Source: Betaproteobacteria bacterium Ga0077527 (GTDB lineage: Bacteria > Pseudomonadota > Gammaproteobacteria > Burkholderiales > SG8-41). From it: DNA of 64,000 nucleotides. The notes beneath the pieces are model-generated. The model did no database searches, was not told where the DNA came from, and saw only the letters and a list, made by a program, of their open reading frames with translations. Positions 33,699 through 43,732 of the stretch are shown one piece after another; the first letter of the stretch is position 1; each line of letters begins with the position of its first letter. The DNA lies in assembly GCA_001464815.1 (NCBI GenBank), contig LNDW01000020.1, positions 124,001 to 188,000 on the forward strand, given 5' to 3'. The translations under genes were made by a program, and so were the position numbers.

Positions 33699-34739
33699 CA
33701 GCGGCGCCAGCGCATCCAGTCTTTGCCGCCGCTCAGCCGCGGGCAGGGCCGCCAGTTCGCGCACCGCGGCGTAGAAGCGCGGCAGATCACCAGCATTCTG
33801 CTTGAGCAGGACCTCGAAAGCCGGCACCTGCTGCGTGTAGATCGCCACCGAGGCGAGGTGGGCGTTGCCCAAAGGCTGTGCAAACCAGCGGTCAAAGCCG
33901 GTGAAGCCGCCCCAGTTGCCGCGCTGCACCTCGTAGGCCCGGCGCAGCGTGGCCAATGCCCCGGCTTTTTGCCGGCGTTTTTCGGCATCGCTGGTGCCGG
34001 CGGCGTAAATCTTCGCCAGATCGACGCGTACATTGGCCACAAGCACGCGGAAATCGCCGCGGAAGCGCTGCACTTGCCGGAAGCGCTCACGGTCGCCCTC
34101 GCTGCCATGGGCAGCCAGCCAGCGCTCGACGCCGGCCTGCTCGACCACCGTGGCGAAGGACTCGTTGAACACGGTGTCGTCCTTCACATACACCACCTGG
34201 TGCGCCAGCTCGTGGATCAGCAGCCGCGCCAGCTCCGGCTCCGGGTAATGGATGAAGGTGTTGAGCACCGGATCGGCGAACCAGCCGATGGTGGAATACG
34301 CCGGAACGCCACCGACATGCACATCGTAGCCCGCGGCGGCGAGACGCGAAGCTTCGGCGCGCGCATCCGCCTCGCTGAAATAACCGCGGTAACCGACACA
34401 GCCGGCAAAGGCAAAGCACCATTGCTTCGGCTCCAGCGAAAACTCCGGCGCGGCAAACACGTTCCACACCACGAAGGGCCGCGCGAGGTCGGCATACGAG
34501 CGGTAGCTGCGGTTGTCGGGCAGGCCCAGCTCGCGGCTGGCGTAGTCGCGGATGCGCAGCACAAGCTGCAACTGGCCGCGCAGTTTTTCATCGATTGCCG
34601 GATCGGCGAGCAGGCGTTCGATCGGTGCCTCGCGCTGCCAGATCTCAAGCTGGCCGCCAACGGCCTGCAGGTAATAGCCGAGGTTGGCGCAGCCGCCAAG
34701 CAGCGAGGACAGCAGCACGACCGCAAGCGCGCGCATCAT
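33690..34739 (-). CDS. Predicted lipoprotein aminopeptidase (COG4324-type, HExxH)
   Basis: A 349-residue putative zinc metallopeptidase. The signal is lipoprotein-type (LLSSLLGGC, lipid on Cys17). The metal motif HELAH is at 176-180, with Glu193 in FNESFA a candidate third ligand. CFAFAGCVGYRGYFSEADA is conserved in this predicted aminopeptidase family, which is assigned by motif and not well characterised. The start is at ATG-ATG (34739/34736), overlapping the stop of the upstream lipase gene by 4 bp, so the two are coupled. Confidence 0.85.
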   Translation of the reverse strand: MMRALAVVLLSSLLGGCANLGYYLQAVGGQLEIWQREAPIERLLADPAIDEKLRGQLQLVLRIRDYASRELGLPDNRSYRSYADLARPFVVWNVFAAPEFSLEPKQWCFAFAGCVGYRGYFSEADARAEASRLAAAGYDVHVGGVPAYSTIGWFADPVLNTFIHYPEPELARLLIHELAHQVVYVKDDTVFNESFATVVEQAGVERWLAAHGSEGDRERFRQVQRFRGDFRVLVANVRVDLAKIYAAGTSDAEKRRQKAGALATLRRAYEVQRGNWGGFTGFDRWFAQPLGNAHLASVAIYTQQVPAFEVLLKQNAGDLPRFYAAVRELAALPAAERRQRLDALAPLSP

Positions 34740-35398
34740 GGCTGCAGTCCGGCGAAGCTGCCATGCCTGAGAAATGTATTGCAGTGTGCCGCCACGGTTT
34801 TTGACAGCAGCATGCCGCTGTGGGTCACCGGCAGCAGGCATTGCGCACTGGCACCGGGCACCCGGGTCTCGGCGACGCTGACCACACCGTCATGCGGCCG
34901 TGGCAAATCCCGCGCCACCAGCGCCGCGAGACCCAGCGCGCGGGTGCCGCCGATCAGCCCCAGGCTGCAATCGCTGCGTGGCTGCGGCCGCGGCGTGGCC
35001 AGCCACTCGGCGATGCTGCGACCGAGCAGGCAACGGCCGCCGGGCCAGCGCGCCAGGCAATGCGCGGCGTGGCTGTCCACATACGGCGTACCGATCAACA
35101 CCAGCCGCGCGCAATCGATGTCGTGGTGGCGCTCGAGCATGCGCAGGCTGACCAGGCCACCCATGCTGTGCGCGACGATCTGAATCCTGTGCCTGCCCCC
35201 GCGGCCTGTGCCCAGCCCGCGGCAGAACGCCGCCAGACTGTCGGCGTTTTCACTGAGCGTGAGCCACATCGAGGGATAGGACCAGCGTTGAGTCACAAAC
35301 CCGGCGTCGGCGATACGCCGCGCCAGCGGCAGCATCACCACGCCGTGCATCCACAGGCCGTGGATGATGATCACCGGCGTCATCGACGGATAACTCAT
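34736..35398 (-). CDS. Alpha/beta-fold lipase/esterase-like protein
   Basis: A 220-residue hydrolase with the start TPVIIIHGLWMHG (oxyanion strand), nucleophile elbow AHSMGG (Ser78), Asp candidates in RPHDGVVSV and His in VTHSGML. It is of the small PGAP1/triacylglycerol-lipase-like type. There is no signal peptide. The ATG at 35398 lies inside a copy of the dispersed AT-rich motif, and no ribosome-binding site is visible, so its message may have a very short or unusual leader. It is followed by the overlapping lipoprotein aminopeptidase gene. Confidence 0.82.
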   Translation of the reverse strand: MSYPSMTPVIIIHGLWMHGVVMLPLARRIADAGFVTQRWSYPSMWLTLSENADSLAAFCRGLGTGRGGRHRIQIVAHSMGGLVSLRMLERHHDIDCARLVLIGTPYVDSHAAHCLARWPGGRCLLGRSIAEWLATPRPQPRSDCSLGLIGGTRALGLAALVARDLPRPHDGVVSVAETRVPGASAQCLLPVTHSGMLLSKTVAAHCNTFLRHGSFAGLQP

Positions 35399-35422
35399 AA
35401 GCTATTGTTTTTAATGATATAT
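35395..35422 (-). repeat. Copy of dispersed AT-rich motif overlapping a start codon
   Basis: Minus-strand reading ATATATCATTAAAAACAAT, then AGCTTATGA. The ATG inside CTTATGA is the start codon of the lipase-like gene. Confidence 0.65.
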
Positions 35423-35435
35423 TTTTTAAAGCGCT

Positions 35436-36077
35436 TTACAGGCGCTTGTCACCGAAAATGGTGACCCCATCGGGGCCCAGATGTTCGGCATCACCCCAGC
35501 GGCCGGCGCTCCAGCGGCCGTCGTCCACAGCAAACCAGTTGAGGCTGGCGTTGACCAGCGGTACCGGCCGCTGGGCATCCAGCGCGAGCCCGGTCGCGGC
35601 ACGGTAGGCTGAATCCAGCACCAGGCCGTGCGTGACGACGGCAATGGTCTCGCCGGCATGGCGTTGCGCCAGATCCTCGAGCGCGATCCGGCAACGCTCG
35701 AAAAACTGCGCCGGACTCTCGCCGCCGGGTACCGCGTAATGCGGGTCGCGCGACATGAAGCGCTCATAGGCCTCGGGCTCACGCTCACGCATCTCCGCCT
35801 GGTTCAGCCCCTCGAACACGCCGAAGTGCCGCTCGCGCAGGCGTTCGTCGCTGATGATGGTGTGGCCGGTCACCGCGGCAATTTCGCCGGCGGTGCGCGC
35901 CGCTCGCGGCAGGTCGCTGGAATACAGCCGTGAAAACGGCAGATTCTTCATGCGCAGGCCGAGCTGCCGCGCCTGCCACAAGCCGCGCTCGGTGAGCGGG
36001 CTGTCGCGGTGGCCCTGCATGCGGCGCTCGGTGTTCCACAGCGTCTCGCCGTGGCGGAGCAAAAGTAAAGTGGTCAT
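35436..36077 (-). CDS. Histidine phosphatase family protein (GpmB/CobC-like)
   Basis: A 213-residue phosphohistidine-mechanism phosphatase. The catalytic motif RHGE is at residues 8-11, with SPLTERGLWQARQLG and SSDLPRAARTAGEIAA supplying the phosphate pocket. Glu is in RERHFGVFEGL and the second His in VTHGLVLDS. Members include phosphoglycerate mutases, alpha-ribazole phosphatase and broad phosphatases; the substrate is not set by sequence. A 45-bp dispersed repeat begins 5 bp upstream of its ATG. Confidence 0.9.
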   Translation of the reverse strand: MTTLLLLRHGETLWNTERRMQGHRDSPLTERGLWQARQLGLRMKNLPFSRLYSSDLPRAARTAGEIAAVTGHTIISDERLRERHFGVFEGLNQAEMREREPEAYERFMSRDPHYAVPGGESPAQFFERCRIALEDLAQRHAGETIAVVTHGLVLDSAYRAATGLALDAQRPVPLVNASLNWFAVDDGRWSAGRWGDAEHLGPDGVTIFGDKRL

Positions 36078-36081
36078 GAAC

Positions 36082-36126
36082 AGTGATTAATGATGAGCGA
36101 TGACAAGGGCACACTTGAAGCGAAGC
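36082..36126. repeat. 45-bp dispersed repeat, copy 1
   Basis: Matches 53246-53290 at 40 of 45 positions, with the block TGACAAGGGCACAC then TGAAGCGAAGC nearly invariant. Here it occupies the leader of the histidine phosphatase gene. Confidence 0.75.
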
Positions 36127-36193
36127 GGTAACGGGCTGAAGCTCGATCCCGATTCTACCGTTCGTTGAAGGCTCAGCGGATATACTGGTCACG

Positions 36194-36946
36194 ATGAACC
36201 TGACTGATCTTTTGCAACCGCAGATCCTGCTCTTTGCGCCATTGATCGTGTTCGGCGCCTATGTGGTGTTCGGCATCACCGGTTTCGGTTCGACGCTGAT
36301 CGCGGTGCCGCTGCTGGCGCATCTGATGCCGCTGAAATTCGCGGTGCCGCTGGTGGTGATCCTTGACTGCATCGGCTCGATGAACATGGGCATGCGCCTG
36401 CGCGGCGACGTGATGAAACGCGAGCTGTACTGGCTGATGCCGTTCATGGCGCTGGGCATCCTCGGCGGCGTATGGCTGCTGGCGCGGCTGCAGCCGGAGC
36501 TGCTGCTCGGCAGCCTCGGCCTGTTCGTGGTGGTGTTTGGTGTCGGCTACGTGATGCGCAGCGGCCGCGGCCCGGCGCTGCCGGCGTGGAGCGCAGCACC
36601 GATCGGCGGCTTCGGCGGCGCAACTTCGGCGGTATTCGGCATCGGCGGCCCGATCTACGTGTTCTACCTCGCGGGACGCGGCGGCGGCCCGGAGCATATC
36701 CGCGCGACGATGCCGGTGATCTTCATCTTCACCACGCTGGCCCGGATCGCGCTGTTTTTTGTGGCCGGGCTCTACTCACCCGCCACGCTCACCGCCGCGG
36801 CCGCGCTGCTGCCGGTGATGGCGCTGGGTGTCTGGGCCGGCCATCGCCTCCATCTGCGACTGAGCCGGGACATGGTGATCCGGGTGCTCGGCGCGATGTT
36901 GGTGCTGAGCGGCGTGTCGCTGATTGTGCGCGCGCTGCTGGCCTGA
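36194..36946 (+). CDS. TSUP (TauE/SafE) family membrane transporter
   Basis: A 250-residue inner-membrane protein with about eight membrane segments and the two-fold repeat of the sulfite-exporter TauE/SafE family. The repeat motifs are FGITGFGSTLIAVPLLAHLMP in the first half and GGFGGATSAVFGIGGPIYVF in the second. Members export sulfite or sulfoacetate or carry other small anions. It is divergent from the histidine phosphatase and followed by a bidirectional hairpin. Confidence 0.9.
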   Translation: MNLTDLLQPQILLFAPLIVFGAYVVFGITGFGSTLIAVPLLAHLMPLKFAVPLVVILDCIGSMNMGMRLRGDVMKRELYWLMPFMALGILGGVWLLARLQPELLLGSLGLFVVVFGVGYVMRSGRGPALPAWSAAPIGGFGGATSAVFGIGGPIYVFYLAGRGGGPEHIRATMPVIFIFTTLARIALFFVAGLYSPATLTAAAALLPVMALGVWAGHRLHLRLSRDMVIRVLGAMLVLSGVSLIVRALLA

Positions 36947-36961
36947 GATCACCCGGCGCAA

Positions 36962-36986
36962 TAAAAACGGGGCCTCACGGCCCCGT
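36962..36986 (-). terminator. Bidirectional hairpin terminator
   Basis: Stem ACGGGGCC/GGCCCCGT (36967-36974 and 36979-36986) with loop TCAC. The minus-strand side runs into TTTTTATT, a good terminator for the dienelactone-hydrolase gene; the plus side lacks a strong T-run but may also stop the TSUP transcript. Confidence 0.8.
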
Positions 36987-37008
36987 CTTCATGCAGCTTG
37001 CGGCGTGT

Positions 37009-37884
37009 TCAGACGCCGTGCTTCCTGAACCATTCCGTGGCGCGTTTCCAGCCGTCCTCGGCGGCTTCCTTGCGGAAGCTCGGCCGGTAGTCGGCATGGA
37101 AGGCATGCGGCATGTCGGGATACAGGTGAATCATCGAAGGCTTGCCTTTTTCCTTCAGCGCGGCGTTCATTTTGTCGACGGTGTCGTTGGGGATACCGGC
37201 ATCGGCGCCGCCGTAGAGGCCGAGCACCGGCGCGTTGATCTGGTCAACCACGTCAATCGGATGGCGCGGCGTCATCTCGGTCGCCTGGCCGACCAGACGG
37301 CCGTACCAGGCCACGCCGGCGCGCACCGCCTTGTTGTGCGCGGCATAGAGCCAGGTGATGCGGCCACCCCAGCAGAAGCCGGTGACACCAAGGCGCTTGC
37401 CGTCGCCGCCGTTCTTCGCGGCCCAGGCCGCGGCAGCATCAAGGTCGCTCATGACCTGGGCATCCGGCACGAAGTTGACGACCTTGGCGAAGATTTCCTT
37501 GTTGTCCTTCAGCTGCGACACGTCGCCCTGGCGGAAGAACATCTCAGGGGCCACGGCAAGGTAGCCGGCCTTGGCGAAACGGCGGCAGACATCCTTGATG
37601 TGTTCGTGCACGCCGAAGATTTCCTGCACCACGAGGATGGTTGCGAGGTTTTTGCCGTTGGCGGGCATCGCGCGGTAGCCGGGTATGTCACCGTTGGCGG
37701 TGGGGATCTTCACCTCGCCGGCGGTGAGGCCGGTGGTATCGGTGATGATCATGGTCTGCGCGCTGACCGGCTGCACCGCCAGCGCGAAACCCGCGGCCAG
37801 CGAGCCGGCAACAAATTCGCGGCGCGACACCGTGCTGCGGTTTGACACCAGGGCAAGCAGGTCTTCCTTGAGCATGTCGTTCAT
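37009..37884 (-). CDS. Dienelactone hydrolase family protein with Tat-like signal
   Basis: A 291-residue alpha/beta hydrolase of the DLH family. A twin-arginine signal ([18 protein letters not shown], Arg21-Arg22, cleavage near VSAQT) suggests export. The nucleophile is Cys171 in GFCWGG; Asp lies in YGGADAGIP and His in [29 protein letters not shown] is typical of the family. Such enzymes open dienelactones, and many exported ones have unknown ester substrates. It is monocistronic. Confidence 0.9.
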   Translation of the reverse strand: MNDMLKEDLLALVSNRSTVSRREFVAGSLAAGFALAVQPVSAQTMIITDTTGLTAGEVKIPTANGDIPGYRAMPANGKNLATILVVQEIFGVHEHIKDVCRRFAKAGYLAVAPEMFFRQGDVSQLKDNKEIFAKVVNFVPDAQVMSDLDAAAAWAAKNGGDGKRLGVTGFCWGGRITWLYAAHNKAVRAGVAWYGRLVGQATEMTPRHPIDVVDQINAPVLGLYGGADAGIPNDTVDKMNAALKEKGKPSMIHLYPDMPHAFHADYRPSFRKEAAEDGWKRATEWFRKHGV

Positions 37885-37997
37885 GGGGTTCTCCAGTGGG
37901 TCGGGACGCCGGAAAAACGGCGAAAATAAGGCGGCAAAAAGCAGCAGAGATTAGGTCAAAGCCGCGGAGCTTGGCAAGACGGGCACCAAAGCCGGCT

Positions 37998-39413
<1,416 letters not shown>

Positions 39414-39475
39414 TCTGGATCTCCGTTAACCGGAAAATCCGACTATACGCCGCGGCTGATGACAGTTTTATTCGA

Positions 39476-40249
39476 TTATTTCGAAACTACCCAGTAATTC
39501 ACCGCGCGGCCGATGCCCTGGCGGAAACCCTCGAGGCGCAGCACCTGCCCCGGCGTGATGTTGGCGAGATTGGCTTCGGGGCCGAATGTCTCCAGCAGTT
39601 CGGCATGCTGCTTCGGAAAACGGTAGGGATCAGCCTCGATCAGCAGGCGCTCGAACCAGGATTGCGCCTTCAGCACCTCGATCGCGTCGGCACGCGCCTC
39701 GACCAGCATGTCAAAGTCGCTTTGCTCGACAATGACGTGCTCGATGCCCTGGCGCCCCACAGCCTCGACCACGGCGCCGAGTTCGTCGATGCCCAGCGGC
39801 GCGGTCGGATTCTTGCGGCCGAATTCATACTTGATGTAAATGCCTTTTTTCTGGAAACGATCGATCATCCGCGCCCGCTCGTCCGGCGTCAGCGACACAT
39901 AGTTCTCGGAAATTTCCAGGCCGCCGATATTCAGGTCGAGCAGCAGCTTTTCGAGGCCATCGAGCTCGTTCTTTTTCCAGGCGTACTCGAACAGGATGCC
40001 GCCTGCGAAGGGCACCACATCGTAATCACGGTAGATCCCTGCGGCATTTTTCACCACATCGCGCGGCATCAGCACCGCGTTCATCGCAAAGATCTTGGCG
40101 AAATCGATGTATTCGGCACAGCAGTCGAGCAGGTTGCGGATGCCCTCGGGACCACCGGTCCAGCCGAAGGTGTCGGGCCCGAAGTCGATCATCGAGGTGA
40201 TGCCGCGCTTGCGCGGCTTGGGCGTGCGGGGCGGCAGTGCAAGGGTCAT
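39476..40249 (-). CDS. Phosphosulfolactate synthase (ComA)-like TIM-barrel protein
   Basis: A 257-residue protein of the ComA family. ComA of methanogens adds sulfite to phosphoenolpyruvate in coenzyme M synthesis. Conserved parts are ITSMIDFGPDTFGWTGGPEG, YIDFAKIFAMNAVL, IGGLEISENYVSLTP, YIKYEFGRKNP, VIVEQSDFDM and LLIEADPYRFPKQ. Bacterial homologues outside coenzyme M producers are mostly of unknown function. The start at 40249 lies 1 bp beyond the sulfatase stop codon, so translation is coupled to a sulfatase, which hints at a sulfur-compound role. Confidence 0.83.
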   Translation of the reverse strand: MTLALPPRTPKPRKRGITSMIDFGPDTFGWTGGPEGIRNLLDCCAEYIDFAKIFAMNAVLMPRDVVKNAAGIYRDYDVVPFAGGILFEYAWKKNELDGLEKLLLDLNIGGLEISENYVSLTPDERARMIDRFQKKGIYIKYEFGRKNPTAPLGIDELGAVVEAVGRQGIEHVIVEQSDFDMLVEARADAIEVLKAQSWFERLLIEADPYRFPKQHAELLETFGPEANLANITPGQVLRLEGFRQGIGRAVNYWVVSK

Positions 40250-40250
40250 G

Positions 40251-41618
40251 TCAGCCTTTCCTTTTCCCCGGATTGTAATCATCCGGCGCACCCGGCGGAA
40301 TCGGCGGGTTGCGTTTCAGGTCTTCCTGGAAGTTGTGCATCATGTGGCGGATCGGCGTGCGCGCCCAGCTCGCCAGGGAATTGACGTCGGTCTCCTCCTT
40401 CGGGTCCTGGATCAGGTTGAACAGCAGCGGCGATTCCAGGTGGTTGACGCCGGCATTGGGTTCGGCCTCCCAGGCGAGGTGCAGTTTCCAGTCGCGCCAC
40501 TTCGCCGCGCGCAGCTCGGTCTTGATGTAGAACAGGAATCCCTCGCGCGGCGACTTCGCCGCGCGGCCGGTGAAAAAGTCGAGCTGGTCGAACCCGTCCA
40601 CCGGCCGGTCCTGAGGAATTTCGGCGCCGGCGAGATGCGCCAGCGTGGTGTAGAGGTCGGTGACGTGCACGATGTCATTGCTGACACCACCGGCGGCAAT
40701 GTGACCCGGCCAGCGCAGGATGCAGGGCGCGCGCAGGCCACCCTCCATCGCGGTGTGGTAGGTGCCCTGCCACATGCCGGCCGAGCCGCGCCACGGCCGG
40801 CGGAACTCCGGGCCGTTGTCGCTGGCAAAGATGAACAGCGTGTTGTCGCCGATGCCGAGGCGGTTGACGGCATCGAGCAGCCGGCCGGTTAGGTGGTCCA
40901 TCTCCGCCATGCAGTCGGCGAAATCCCCGGCGCCGGTGCTGCCAGCGAAGTCGTGGTGCGGAATCGTCGGGTAGTGCAGCTGGGTCAGTGGAACATAGGC
41001 GAAGAAGGGCTTGCCGGCGCGGTGCTGGCGCCCGATGAAATCCTGCGACTTCGCGATCAGGTCGCTGTCGATGCGGCGGCGCATCTCCAGGTCATAAATG
41101 CCCACCTCACGCGGCATCTCGCCGGCTTTTGCTTCAAGCACATACGGCAGCGGCGTCACCTTCGGGTCGTAACCCGGCGTGCTGGTGAACATGCTTTCGT
41201 TGGTGGTGCGCGGAATGCCGTACCACTCGTCAAAGCCGCGGTCGGTGGGGAAACGCCCCTTGCGGTCGCCGAGATGCCATTTGCCGTGGATCGCCGTGGC
41301 ATAACCCCGCTCTTTCAGCAACTGCGCCAGCGTCACCTCCCAGGGATGGATGCCCTGCGGCAGGCCCGCCGGTACCGACTGCAGCGCGCCGGTGCGGATC
41401 GGATGGCGGCCGGTCATCAGCGCCGAACGTGTCGGCACGCAGTCGGATTCAACATTGAAGTTGAGCAGGCGCATGCCTTCGCCAGCCAGCGCGTCGATGC
41501 GCGGCGTCGGTGCACCGCGCAGCGCACCACCGCCGTAGCAGCCGAGTTCGCCCCAGCCGAGGTTGTCGGCGAGTATCAATACAATATTGGGCGGTTTGCC
41601 CTGCGCTTTTTCAGCCAT
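40251..41618 (-). CDS. Sulfatase (arylsulfatase type I)
   Basis: A 455-residue alkaline-phosphatase-fold sulfatase. The formylglycine motif C60-V-P-T-R64 in ESDCVPTRSALMTGR is complete, so it should be activated by a formylglycine-generating enzyme encoded elsewhere. Metal ligands are in LILADNLGWGELG and FASDNGPEF. There is no signal peptide, so it is probably cytoplasmic, unlike many sulfatases. It is the first gene of a two-gene unit with the ComA-like protein and lies downstream of the TrmB-type regulator gene on the same strand. Confidence 0.9.
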   Translation of the reverse strand: MAEKAQGKPPNIVLILADNLGWGELGCYGGGALRGAPTPRIDALAGEGMRLLNFNVESDCVPTRSALMTGRHPIRTGALQSVPAGLPQGIHPWEVTLAQLLKERGYATAIHGKWHLGDRKGRFPTDRGFDEWYGIPRTTNESMFTSTPGYDPKVTPLPYVLEAKAGEMPREVGIYDLEMRRRIDSDLIAKSQDFIGRQHRAGKPFFAYVPLTQLHYPTIPHHDFAGSTGAGDFADCMAEMDHLTGRLLDAVNRLGIGDNTLFIFASDNGPEFRRPWRGSAGMWQGTYHTAMEGGLRAPCILRWPGHIAAGGVSNDIVHVTDLYTTLAHLAGAEIPQDRPVDGFDQLDFFTGRAAKSPREGFLFYIKTELRAAKWRDWKLHLAWEAEPNAGVNHLESPLLFNLIQDPKEETDVNSLASWARTPIRHMMHNFQEDLKRNPPIPPGAPDDYNPGKRKG

Positions 41619-41692
41619 GTCGATGCTCCGGATAAAAATTGGTGTTGGGAATATTTATGGGATGGTTGAAAAGCACGGCAATCACGCCGTGT

Positions 41693-42607
41693 TCAAGCGG
41701 CCGCGGGTTCGCCGCCCTCGATCACCGGCCGGCCGCGGCCGCGCGGACGATACTTGCGGCGAAGGCTGGCGAGCTGATGGCCGAAGCGCGCCTCGAGCTG
41801 CGGCCCGAAGGCCGCGTGTATTTCAGCAAGATAGATTTCATGCAGCAACAAGGTCTCGATCACGTAGATCACAGGATAATCCCGCGCGAACGAAGCCCTG
41901 GCGTTGCCGGTAAATGAGGCGATCAGCATGCTGCTGCCATCCACCGTCGAGGTGAGCAGCGCATCCGAGGGCGGTCCGTGGAGCTCGCCATCGCCTTCGT
42001 GCGGAATCACCTGGATGCGGCGATGCGGCTTGAGCCCGGGCACGGCCTTGCCAAACACGATCAGCCGCACCGTGACACCACGCCGTGCCGCCGCAGCCAG
42101 CTCGCGTGCGTGCGGAGCGATCAGTGTCACCGTGCCTTTCAGCCAGACATGTTCGCGCGCACCCTCGATCATTTCGTTCAGGCGCAGCCGCACTTCGCCC
42201 TCTCCGCGCAGCACTGATACATAGGCACTGCCGCCGTCATCGGGCGCCGCGCGCTTCAACTCGCGCATCACGTCCTCGCAGAGCCCGGATGTGCTGCGCT
42301 GGATACCGCGGAAAAACTGCTCCGGATTCACCGGCACGTAGCGCACCGGGGTTTCGGTCACCGGCTGGATCGCCCCCTTCGCCTCCAGCGCGCGCAGTGC
42401 GGAATAGACATTGGCCCGGGGCAACCCCGCCTGTTTGGCGATTTCATAAGCGGTGGCCGGCTGTTTTGCCGCCAGCGCGGCATAGGCTCGGGCCTCGTAG
42501 TCGGTAAAGCCGAGGCCGCGCAGCGCCGTGGCCAGCGGCGGTGCGACGTTTGAAAACCCGGCCTTTACAGCGGCATTGACACTGGTTTTTCTGGTTGTCG
42601 ATGGCAT
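41693..42607 (-). CDS. TrmB-family transcriptional regulator
   Basis: A 304-residue regulator. The N-terminal winged helix (LGFTDYEARAYAALAAKQPA, EIAKQAGLPRANVYSALRALEAKG) is of TrmB type. The C-terminal part (residues 130-270) resembles the phospholipase-D-like effector domain of this family (HVWLKGTVTLIAPHA, RRGVTVRLIVFG). TrmB regulators are best known in archaea for sugar-uptake control. It is divergent from a Bug gene, with a dyad directly upstream of its start, and may control both the Bug gene and the sulfatase pair. Confidence 0.85.
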   Translation of the reverse strand: MPSTTRKTSVNAAVKAGFSNVAPPLATALRGLGFTDYEARAYAALAAKQPATAYEIAKQAGLPRANVYSALRALEAKGAIQPVTETPVRYVPVNPEQFFRGIQRSTSGLCEDVMRELKRAAPDDGGSAYVSVLRGEGEVRLRLNEMIEGAREHVWLKGTVTLIAPHARELAAAARRGVTVRLIVFGKAVPGLKPHRRIQVIPHEGDGELHGPPSDALLTSTVDGSSMLIASFTGNARASFARDYPVIYVIETLLLHEIYLAEIHAAFGPQLEARFGHQLASLRRKYRPRGRGRPVIEGGEPAAA

Positions 42608-42626
42608 AGTAGTTGCTTATACTACT
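42608..42626. promoter_or_regulatory. Dyad AGTAGT-N7-ACTACT, candidate TrmB operator
   Basis: A perfect 6-bp inverted repeat abuts the TrmB-type gene start codon (42607) and lies 94 bp upstream of the divergent Bug gene. It is the only clear dyad in this divergent control region. Confidence 0.55.
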
Positions 42627-42719
42627 TCCAATATTTCAAAATGGCAAAACCGGTTCCCGGCCGCACCTGATGCCACCCAGCCGCCCACTTCACACCGCCC
42701 AACCGCAAAGGAAAACCAG

Positions 42720-43688
42720 ATGAACACGATTCGACTGAACCTGCTGCTTGCAGCCGCATTCGCCGTCGCGGCCGGCAGCACCGCGGCCCAAACCGCGTCC
42801 TGGCCGGCGCGTCCGGTGCGGCTGGTCGTACCCTATGTGCCCGCGGGCGCCACCGACCTGGTGTCGCGCCTCATCGCCGAACAACTGAGCACCAGGTTGG
42901 GGCAGCAGGTGGTGGTCGACAACCGCCCCGGCGCCACCGGCACCATCGCCTTCACCGGAGTCGCCGAATCGGCGCCCGACGGTTACACCCTGATCACCAG
43001 CGCCGACTCACTGACCCTGCTGCCTTCGGTCTTCAAGAACGTGAAATTCGATCCGCGCAGCAGCTTCGCGCCGATATCCTTGATGTCCACTCAGCCGCTG
43101 GTGCTGGCGGTGCATGCCGCGACACCCGCCAAAAGCGTCAAGGACTTCATCGCGCTGGCCAAGGTCAAACCGCTTTCCTTCGGCACTTCGGGCACCGGCA
43201 CCTCGCAGCATCTTTCCGGGGAGCTGATCAAGAAAATGACCGGCATCGACATGATCCACATTCCGTACAAGGGCGGTGGCCAGGCGATCGTCGAACTGAG
43301 CGGTGGCCAGGTGCCGGTCGCGGTGCTCGGCTCATCAACGGTGATTCCACAGACCAAGACCGGCCGCGTCAGGATACTGGCGGTGACTTCAAAAAAACGT
43401 TCGGCGGCGCTGCCCGACGTACCGACGCTGGACGAATCCGGACTGAAGGGCTTCGACGTTTACCAGTGGACGGCGATGCTGGCGCCGGCAAAAACACCCA
43501 AGGCCATCATCAGCCGGCTTAACAGCGAGGTGACCACCATCCTCAAGCAGCCTGCGGTCAGCGAAAAACTGCAGGCCGCCGGATTCGAGCCGCAGCCCGG
43601 CTCACCTGAAGAAGTCTCCAAACTGATCAGCGAAGGCATGGCACGCTGGAGCAAACTCATCCAGGAACTCAAGCTGGACCTGAAATAA
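42720..43688 (+). CDS. Bug/TctC-family receptor
   Basis: A 322-residue receptor with signal peptide ending GSTAAQTAS. Landmarks are [30 protein letters not shown] and DMIHIPYKGGGQAIVELSGG. ATG 42720 is used, with AAGGA 7 bases before it; an open extension to the left runs over the regulator gene. It is divergent from the TrmB regulator, so it is likely to be controlled by it, and is followed by the lipoprotein hydrolase gene 44 bp downstream. Confidence 0.93.
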   Translation: MNTIRLNLLLAAAFAVAAGSTAAQTASWPARPVRLVVPYVPAGATDLVSRLIAEQLSTRLGQQVVVDNRPGATGTIAFTGVAESAPDGYTLITSADSLTLLPSVFKNVKFDPRSSFAPISLMSTQPLVLAVHAATPAKSVKDFIALAKVKPLSFGTSGTGTSQHLSGELIKKMTGIDMIHIPYKGGGQAIVELSGGQVPVAVLGSSTVIPQTKTGRVRILAVTSKKRSAALPDVPTLDESGLKGFDVYQWTAMLAPAKTPKAIISRLNSEVTTILKQPAVSEKLQAAGFEPQPGSPEEVSKLISEGMARWSKLIQELKLDLK

Positions 43689-43732
43689 GCCAAGCTGCTT
43701 TTCATTTTGATCATCACAACACCGGGGCCGTC

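Noticed and set aside
39440-39480. Ninth copy of the AT-rich motif after the ComA-like gene
   Set aside because: Only the AATAAAAC core is shared; the CTTATGA end is absent.
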